The position numbers were made by a program, and so were the translations under genes. A stretch of 64,000 nucleotides of DNA from Sphaerolaimus hirsutus. Lineage: Eukaryota > Nematoda > Chromadorea > Monhysterida > Sphaerolaimidae. This document shows, piece after piece, positions 33,830 to 43,600 of the stretch (the stretch's first letter is position 1; each line of letters opens with the position of its first letter). The stretch covers positions 1,984,001 through 2,048,000 of the forward strand of contig OZ038452.1 in the NCBI GenBank assembly GCA_964036195.1. Reading direction: 5' to 3'. Under the pieces are notes generated by a model. It worked only from the letters and a program-made list of their open reading frames with translations, made no database searches and was not told the DNA's origin.

Positions 33830-34500
33830 TGTTAGCTAAATTGAAGCGGGGCCCTGGCCCCAGATTTAATTGGGCAGACAGATTTCTGCCCTCCGCGTCC
33901 GGCACCTGACTCGCCCGTCTTGCACGCCAGGCAAAATTTTGTAAAACGAGATTCAATTGCACCCTGCATGCCAGGCGCCTGACACGCCCGTTGCGCCTGC
34001 CAGGCACGCCCTCACGAGTGCCTGACTTGCCTGAGAATTGCAAAATGAGATTTAATTGTGAGGGCATGCCTGGCAAAATTTAACAGAACATGAAAAATGT
34101 GCCCTGCATCCTCAGAGGTGCAGGGCAGGTAACTTTTCATGTTTTCAGTTTGACTTTTTCCATAGTGTATCTAAATATATTTTTTGTATCCAAATCTTAT
34201 TTTTCATGTATCCAAATCTTATGTTTTTTGGTATCAAAATTTTATGTTTTGTATTCAAAACTTATGTTTGTGTATCCAAATCTTATGTTCATGCCTGTCC
34301 TGCCAGGCACCTGACAGCTGCCGCCCAGCATGCAATTAAATCTCGCTCTGCCTGGTGGTCGGGCGGTGGCTGTCAGGCGCCTGGGATGACGGGCGTGCGG
34401 CGCAGGCATGCCTGCCCAATCAAATCTCGAATTGCCAGACACACCCATCATGTCCTCCCTCTCAGGGATAATCTGCCCGATTTAATCTGGGGCCTGGGCT
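33830..34500. repeat. GCCAGGC/GCCTGGC-rich repeat with inverted halves
   Basis: Words such as 'cctggcgtgc', 'aggcgcctgac' and 'ggcatgcctggc' recur in both orientations between about 33840 and 34460, around an AT-rich centre with 'gtatccaaatcttatg'. It is probably an element with GC-rich subterminal arrays. It lies just 5' of the first exon of the lectin-like gene. Confidence 0.5.
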
Positions 34501-34655
34501 GGGGCAGCAACATTTGTGGGCTTGGGAAATATCACCTGGGGCCTTTCCCGCTCCCGCACCTCGAACTGAACTCAATCAGCGGGCAAAAAATCTCCCAAAT
34601 GAACACCACAAATCGGGCAGCCCGACAAAACGTGTCGGGCAAAATGACCCCGCAG

Positions 34656-37600
34656 GCATACAGCTGATCGCTAGCTCGCCGCCGGGCACGCCCGTGTCCC
34701 AATTGTCCCAGTGGTGCGCCGAGCAGCTGGGCGTCGTCGTGCTCGGCAACATCGTGAACGACACCCGCGTGTGGATGAACTCGTGCTTCTTGCTGATGCA
34801 GCAGGACCACCGCAGCGATAAGTTTAGGTGGCTGCAGGTTTGGGCTAAGAGGTGTGAGGTGGGTAACGGTGGACGTTTTTAATTTTTTTTTCTAAATTGA
34901 CTTCTAACTTCAAGTTTTTTTGAGAAAATAATTTTTGAATATTCAAATTGACTTTTTGATCAGTTTTGAGCATCATCAATTTGTGCAATGAATTTTTACT
35001 ATGCGTTGTAAAACGTATTACACATATAGTTAAAATGTCAAAATATAATGCATATTAGACAAATTTTTTCACAACAATTAATAACTTCTAACACCGTTTT
35101 TCTTCTAATGGAAGAACGTCACTCAATTTTGTCGTAAAAATTTCCACCTGTCGTTCTTTTATAGGTGCCATTCTATTTAGATTTAAAAACCGTTGTATTT
35201 ATTCTCTGATATGCACAGAATTGGCCCAATGTGGAAAACACTGGTTATTATTCACACATGGGCTATGTCTATGGGAAATGGCTGACTGACGCTGTGTACA
35301 ATGACTTCGATGTTAGTTAACTCACAAATTACCATACCCATACCATATTTCTTTGAATTTGAGTGAGGCAAGGCACTGAGAATTTTTAATTTTTTATGCG
35401 CGTGCACACGCTAGTTTACTGCCAGATCTTGGTAAACTTATAAATCGTCTTTGAACGCATTTGAGTTTACTGAAATTAGTTATTCATAATCCCAATCAAC
35501 TGCAGTCGACAGAAACCTCATTCTGGTAAACTCAAATGCGTTCAAAGTCGATTTATGAGTTTATCAAAATCTGGCGGTAAACTAGTGGCCAATGCGTTTT
35601 TATCATGTTGTAGGTAATTAATCAGCTATTTGTGTACTACACTAGCATGCAGAATAGTTGGGACTGTGCGTGCTGCAGGATAAACATAGCCAAAATTTCA
35701 AAACATTGAATTTACACAATGTTTGGATACCATTGGTTGGTACTGTGGGCTGTTGTCTACATGTGCCAGTGATGACCAGCCCTCAAGTTTGTATGTGCAT
35801 ATATTCTTAGTGCAGTAACTAAATTCACTCACTTTCTTTGTGTTTCAGAATAGTTGGGACTTTTCTTGTTTTGGCCAGTAGCTGCCTAGTATCATATTTT
35901 TAGACTGTATCCAATATTTACCTACATTCATTTTTAAACAAAATTTTCAATCTGGCAACTGCCTGCCTGTGTTGCTGAGCTCTGTGAGCAGCAAGGAACA
36001 TTCTAAGCATGAACAGCAAATGGTTATGCATGTGGCAATGTGGCATGAATTTTTTCAGCCATAGTTTTGCATCCATTGCCGGCCACTCAGAAATGGGGGT
36101 AGGTATAGTTGGTAGAGCTGGTTGGTGGTTGCTGGTTCATTGGCTGCTCGGGTGCTGGCTGATGCCTTGTGGGGCTCAGCTTTCGACTATTTAAACAATG
36201 AAATGGGAAAGAGGATCACACACGTATCACTAGATGAACTTTTTGTTAATTCAATGCTTTATGCCTAGGATCACTTTTATCACTGGAAGTCACTGCTAAC
36301 TCCTCGGGGGGTGCAGGAAGTATTTGGCCTCAAATACCTAAACTACATTATATCACAATATCACCTGTGCTGGTCCTAAATTCCTTGGCTGGTCTCCTGT
36401 TGATCCTCTCCTAAGTACCTGAACCTAAAGAGCGTGGCTGCAGCATGTTAATGGGGACTACACGGACTTAACCATTGCTAAATTTTATGGTGGCAGCATT
36501 GGGAGATGGGAATGAAACAATTTCACCTTCTTTGGAATTGGGCAAGTCCAATTTTGCCTTGCGACTTCCCATGGCAGGTGTATCCTTCACAAAAATGGTA
36601 TCACCTATTTTGAACTTGGTGGTGGGATTTGTGACATAAGCAGAGTTTGCTGCTTTCTTTTGGGCATTTGCCACTCTTTCATTGATCATCTGCAAAAATT
36701 TGACAAGTGGTGGTGCAACTTCAAACTCATGCCCAGTTGTTGCACGTTTTGAGCCATAATGAGCTTCAAATGGTGACACACCTGTAGCAGAATGCTCTGT
36801 AGCATTGTAGGCAGCCACTGCATCAGGCAGGATCAGGTGCCAGGCTCGGTGGTCATCAGCTCTTTTCTTGGACAACACATCTTGTAGTGTGCGTATGGCT
36901 CTTTCACAGATGCCATTGCTGGTTTTGGAACCAGGTGTGGTCACATGCAGAACTGTCTGGTGTTTCTGCAATGCAGACTCAAATTCACGGCACTTAAAAT
37001 GAGTCCCACTGTCAGTCACAATTTCTTCTGGAACCCCATGTCTGGCAACAATTTCATTGTACAGTTTGACTGCACTTTTTGCATCAGTTGCGTTGCAGTG
37101 CCTTGCCTCGATGAAACGTGACATGGCATCAATTGCAACAAGGCAATACTTTGGCCCTTTGTAACTGTTTGGCATGAACGTGGAAAAGTCCATGTGCCAG
37201 CGCTGACGCGGCTGGTCAGGAGGTGGCCTTGGCATCAATGGCAGCACCTCATAGCGATTGGATCGCTGCTTGCATGTGTTGCAATTTTTGCAATACGCTT
37301 GCACATCCGCTGCAAGTGTGGGCCAGTTTCCATGGCCATAGAATGGTCTCAGGCGCTGGTATGTTTTCTGGGCACTTGCATGTGCTGCCCAGCGCCCTTC
37401 ATGGTGCCAGCGCAACATGTCATTGCGCTCTTTGTCACTTGCTAATGCAATGTTGTGCACAGCACTTACCTTTGGTGTAGCCAATTTGGCTAACATGTGT
37501 GACACACTGATGAAATTGATGTTGCACACTGTATCAAGTGTGACATCTGGCTGGTCAATTGAGTCATTTTCCCCCATGCAAACAGGAATTGTGCCAGCAG

Positions 37601-40600
37601 GTGCCCTTGAAAGAGCATCAGCCACTAAATTTTTTATTCCTGGCTTATAGCACAATTTCACATCAAACTGCTGTAACACAAGACACCAGCCGTAGAGCCA
37701 ATGTGATGGGCTATTTTTCTGAAACAGCTGTGTCAGGGGGTGGTGATCAGTAAACACTGCCACTTTTTCTCCAGTGATGTATGGCCTGAATGTTTGAAGT
37801 GCATAAACAACTGCACGCGCTTCCAACTCAGTGGCACAGTAGCGCTTTTCGGCAGGTGCAGTCACACGACTAGCAAAAGCAATTGGATGCAACTTGCCTT
37901 GCTCATTATTCTGCTCTAGCATAGCACCTAGTCCATCGGCACTTGCATCAGTGGTAATCACATAGTCATTTCCTGGCACAGGCATTGCTAATGCCCTAGG
38001 ATCACCCATCTCAGTGCAAATCTGCCTGAATAATTTTTCCAATTCAGGTGTCCATTTCAATTGTGCCTTACTGCTCTCAGCAGCTTGGAAAAATTTGCGC
38101 AATGGCGCCAACCTATGGGACAGGTTGTGGTGAAAGCGTCGCATATAGCTGACAAGTCCCATGAATGAAATGCCTTCTTTCTTGGTGGCAGGCAGTGGGT
38201 ATCTTTGAATAGCTGTGGCTTTGTCTGGATCCACATGGATTCCATCACCACTAATCACATACCCTAAATACTGAATTTTGTTTTTCAGAAAATGGCACTT
38301 GCGTGGATTCAGTCTCAATCCAGCTTTGCATGTGGTTGCAATCACTGCCTTCAGGTGAGCAATGTGCTCCTCAAGTGTGGTAGATGCCACAATGATGTCA
38401 TCTAAGTAGGCTCTGCAGTAGCCTTGATGTTCACTCAGCATGTTGTTGATGGCTCTTTGGAAAGTAGCCGGAGCTGAATGCAGCCCAAATGGCATGCGCT
38501 TCCATTCAAACAACTGGTCCAATGCAGTAAATGCAGTTTTATGCTGATCTTCCTTTTTGATGTGGATGTTGTAATATCCACATTTTATATCCATGGTGGA
38601 GAAAAATTTCCTCCCAGCCCACAGATCCAGCATGTCATCCATGCGGGGCAATGGATAGCTGTCTCGCTTTGTGTTCAAATTCAACTGGCGAAAATCCACA
38701 CAGAATCTCCATGAGCCATCTTTCTTTTTCACTAGCACAAATGCACTGCTGTAATTGCTGTTTGAAGGCACAATGCACCCTTGGTCAAGCAAATCCTTGA
38801 GCATCTTTTCTACCTCTGGGCGCAGTCTAAGTGGAATGCGCCTAGGTGGAACTCTGAATGGCAGGGTGTCACCTGTGTCAATTTCATGCTCCACATCTGT
38901 GCATCCAATTTCATCCACATTTTGGCATGCATCTGTTTTGTACATGGAGCTAAATGCATGTCGCAGCTTAAACAGTGCATCCACTAACTTGGATTTTTCT
39001 GCATCTGAGCAGTCACCAATGCTGAGCATTTTTGCCCATTCACTTTTGTCCAAATTTTGCACTTGGCCTATGAGCACTTCACTGGGTGGCTCATTCTTGT
39101 GCAGTGGCGCATGGGCAGCATGCATTGGCTAGCCCTGTTTGTCAGAAAAAATGACCAGTGCTGACTGGTCATCACTGTCCAATTTGCAGTGTTTGATCAA
39201 CTGCCTTTGAATGTCATTTGTGACAGGCACATTTTTGGCCTCTGGCAAAAGGTTACTGCCATCTGCAGCTCTCATGTAAATGCCCAATTTTGGCATCACA
39301 TCTTGTCCCAACAGGACATCATAGTCAATTTCATTTGAAATCTGACATGTATGCTTGGCTGTGCCACCTGCATAGTCAATTTGGATGTCTACGCATCCCT
39401 TTGTTTCAATTGGTGTCTGATTTGCTGCAAGCAGTTTGTGCTTGGTAGGCCTTGGCCACCACATTTTCAGTCACCACTGTCACATCAGCACCACTGTCTG
39501 GGCGACAGGTGTCAAATTGTGTGCCATTCAAAAAGGCACATGGCTGATTGACCTTTGAGCCAGTTTTTGGCTTCATTTGCACTTTTTGTGGCTGTGCCAC
39601 ATGCTGCACCCGATTCACAGCATTGGGAGGTTCACCCTCCTGGTCACAATCAATATTGTGCACCTTGGACCTTGTCCATTCCTTTTTCACAGGTTGCTTG
39701 TTGAAATTGTCCCTTTTTGACAACCAGCAGTCCTGTGTGTCATGTGTGACAGATTTGTGAAAACTGCACCACTTTTTCTGGTACAATTGTCTGTTTTCAG
39801 CACCTGCAGCAGGTTGCTGCACCTTTGGCGGGAAGCGATTGGCATTCCAATGCTTTGACCTATTGAAGCGATTTGCTCCAGGTCTGCCATTTTGCTGTGC
39901 CAGCTTTTCATTTGCAATTCGCTTGGCTTGTTTTTTTTGTGATCTCACATTCCTCAGTGGAATGTGTGTGAGTGCCATGCATTGCACAAAATTTCTGTGC
40001 ACTTGGTGCATGCACTTTCACTTGCTTTTCAGCAAATTCCAGCCTTTCAGCATTTTCAACCAACTCCTTGAATGTCATTAACTCATAGGTTGGCAGTGCA
40101 TACAATGCATTCTGCATGGACTTGTTGTACAAGCCACCCATGAAATAGTGCTTCAACTGCACTTTCAGCGCTGTGGTATTTGTGTCAGGTAGTGCCTGGC
40201 GCGCTAAACTTTCCACTAGCAAGCCGTAATCACGGACATGCTCTTGTGCAGACTGTTTGGTTGTGATCAACTTGTTCATTGCATTTTGTGTGGCAAAGTG
40301 ATCACCATACTGCAATTCCAAAAATGCACAGACTTGTTCAAAAGTCTGTCTGTCTTCATCAGGTAGATGTTCAAATTGGCGCAGAGCCCTGCCACTCAGG
40401 CATTTGCGCACATGGATGACTGAAAATTCATCAGGTGCTACTGTGAGCCTAATCCTGGCTTTTAAGTCACCCATCCACAGTTTGAATTTCAGGGCATCCT
40501 CCCCATCAAATGTGGAAAATTTGTCATTCAATAGTGGCGTCCACAAACGCCTTTGGTCAGGTGTGTACCCTGTGTGACCTGTCAAGTCAGTGGGATTTGT

Positions 40601-43600
40601 CACAGGTGTGCCACTTGACTGATTGTTGCACAGTTTTTCTGTCAACATTTGCACCATCTGATTTTGTTTTTCCATCATGTTTTCCATGAAAGTGCACATG
40701 CACTTGACCATATCTACCTGGCCATTGTTGCTACTAGCAGCACTTGCTGCTGGTGCTTCAGCATTGTGCCTTGTGGCACTGCTTTCTGTAGCACTATTAC
40801 TCATTGAATTCGCACCTTGTGAGCGAGTGTGATATGCAGGGCCTTCACCCTGTTCATTGGCCATCTCAATAGATGCCAGCTCAGTCAGAGCTTTGTCAGA
40901 CTATGCTGAAATATGCCTCACTGGGCAATCACACAACAGTGATATTTTGATTGTAAACACACTAATGTGTGTACATCACCAGATAAGGTGGCATCACTTT
41001 AAAAGTGGCATCACTATGAGGCAGTGGCATCACTCTGAGGCAGTAGCATCACTTAGAGCAGTGGTATTTCATTTATCTTTTCTTTGAAAATGTTATGTTT
41101 TTGGAAAATTTTGATTTGAGATTTGAAAACAAAGTTGAAACAGAATTGAATTGTAAACACACTACTGTGTGTACATCACCAGATAAGGTGGCATCACTTT
41201 AAAAGTGGCATCACTATGAGGCAGTGGCATCACTCAGAGCAGTGGCATCACTAAGAGCAGTGGCATCTCCCAATGTGGAGGTATCTTTCTCTAAACTCAC
41301 CACCTGGTCACCTGTTTACAATCCAACAGAGTGTCAACAGGCTGTCAATGCCTGCTGGTACTGCTCAGGTGGTCCACCGAACTGCTCGTGTGGTCGCGGC
41401 ACCAGTTGGTAGAGCTGGTTGGTGGTTGCTGGTTCATTGGCTGCTCAGGTGCTGGCTGATGCCTTGTGGGGCTCAGCTATCGACTATTTAAACAATGAAA
41501 TAGGAAAGAGGATCACACACGTATCACTAGATGAACTTTTTGTTAATTCAATGCTTTATGCCTAGGATCACTTTTATCACTGGAAGTCACTGCTAACTGT
41601 ATAAATACTAGTATGTGTGGCTTTTTGGTGTGTAAATTTTAGATTTTGTCTTTGCTCTATTGATGAGAAAACTTGGCTCAACTCTCACAATGTAATGTGC
41701 AAGTATTTTGTAAGGGAAAGAAGATGGAAGTTTGAAGTGCTATAACTTTTGATTGGAAAGAGATATTGAAATTTTTTTGTTGCATATGAATTCTGGCTGT
41801 CTAAAGTAGAATGTTAAATAAGTATTAAATAATTTTTTTTTCCAGGCCATTTTTCCATTTTCTGGCATTTTTCCATTATTTTTCCAATCTGTATTTATCT
41901 TTCTCCACTATGGTGTTTTTAACTACCAGGTTCTTGTGTTGTTCATAACTTTTATCTGTATCTAAATCTGTGAAAAACAAAGTAACTTTGGACACATACT
42001 TTGCAGTCCGCTGAGTATACTTTTTACTGTTCAGTTACATTCTAAGTTCACTTTTGCTAAATTCTTATTGTTGTTGTAGTGTATTTTTGCTATTTTTTGA
42101 TGATTTTTTGTTGGTTCAGTTAAGCTTGAACTACAAGTGAAGTTACTGGCATGATCCATAGTTGCAGAATGTACAGCTACCACAATCAAAGCCAAACAGG
42201 CAAACCTGGTTGCAGGTTTTCCTTCTGCAAATTTGTCCATTTCCGTGCAAATTTCACTTTATTTTTTTTCCGTTTCCGTGAAAATTTCCAACTTTTCTGC
42301 ATGGTAGTGTATTTCATAATCAGAAATATTTTCATTTCTCAGCTAGCACACGAGTAAATTCTTACGAAATGTCTGCACACAGCTGTCGCTGCTGGGCACA
42401 TCCATGGGCGTGATGACCGGTTTGAAAATGAACTCTGGCATCTGGTACAATGCGCAGTTGTTAAAACGTTTTTACATTTACTCAAAAATACGTATACTCG
42501 AGCGCTTCCTCCGGGTAAAAACAGTACTCACCTTTACGCGTTTTTTTGGAAGTACGCGAGTACAGAAAATGTAAAACAAAAAATTGATCGGGTGCATAAA
42601 AAGAAAAGGCAACTCAAATGAATTGAAACGGCAAATAAACGATCGAAGTTGCGATGGGTAGTGAAAGTATTTTATTTGCCTATCTACTCTCACTTTGACT
42701 TTCACTTTGACTCACTTTTATGTTTTCCTGGGTACAAAATCGGAAAGAATACTATCTTCAATGTTTTCTCTGAGTAAAAATATGGGTATCTACGTTTACT
42801 CACCATTTACGCAGCGTAAAGGTAAAGACAATTATATTACGTTTTCTGTACTTAGGGGTTAGCAAAAGTAAAATACTTTACGTTTACGTTTAGAAAAAAT
42901 AGAGTACTTTTAACAGCTGTGGTACAACGCGGGTTTCAGCGACACGACGGTGTTCAACAACGTGTGGGACTGGCCCATGGAGGAGCACATTTACCCGCTG
43001 TGGCGGGCGGGCGACCCGCCCACGTCGGGCAACACCATCTTCGGCGTGGTGGACGGCACCAGCGGGCAATTGAAAGCTGTCGAAGCGAACTATTTTGGTT
43101 ATGCCCTGTGCCAGGTGCAGCACGGTTAGTGTGAAGACTTCGTGAAGATGGCAGCGCGGTGTGAAGCGGGTGCATGAAAATTCATCCACTGAAATTTTAT
43201 TGATGAAGTAATGATGAAGAAAGGGTATTATTATCGTGACTTCACTTCAAGTTACCGTTTCACTGGGTTTTTTTCCAACGTGAACAGCTCGCACGCGGTT
43301 TGTCAAAAGTGACAAGCTTCACATAACGTTACTAATTTACACTTTATAAAAAATGTTAGAATATTCGAGCGCCTTTGAAAATCCACTAAAATCTTTGCCT
43401 AGGTAACTAATATCCTACTATGACAAAATTTGGTTCATCCTGTATTTTGATTAGCCAACTTCACAGAACTACATCGAAATTCTGGCGGCGATAATCAACA
43501 TCCGCGGCACTTCAAAAAGGTCGTCGGTTTGAAGGCTAGGCCCACGGCGGCGGCGACGCACAGCACCGTCGCAGGTCTGGGCCCAGTTCCAATTACCGTA

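Larger units (their letters stand above)
36107..41598 (-). mobile_element. Ty3/gypsy LTR retrotransposon, nearly full length
   Basis: Two 195-bp LTRs flank gag and pol on the minus strand. The LTR ends form a short inverted repeat, AGTT and AACT. The outer flanks share gtat (36103-36106 and 41599-41602), a 4-bp TSD. Domain order is gag, zinc knuckles, protease, RT, RNase H, integrase, the gypsy order. Two frame breaks and one in-frame stop mean this copy is probably not autonomous. It lies in the second intron of the lectin-like gene, antisense to it. Confidence 0.9.

Noticed and set aside
39931-39938. Canonical -1 programmed frameshift at the eight-A run in gag
   Set aside because: A -1 slip would enter a different frame from the one holding the finger and DSGA protease motif. 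The shift needed is +1, so an indel is the simpler reading.
37194-40081. Plus-strand frames of 60-125 codons over the gypsy region
   Set aside because: They are antisense shadows of gag and pol, which have clear motifs on the minus strand.
42445-42929. The exon-embedded MITE acting as a new intron (introner-like)
   Set aside because: The TSD does start with GT, but no AG ends exactly at the far TSD. The nearest AG (AACAG, about 42915) would add five bases and shift the frame.
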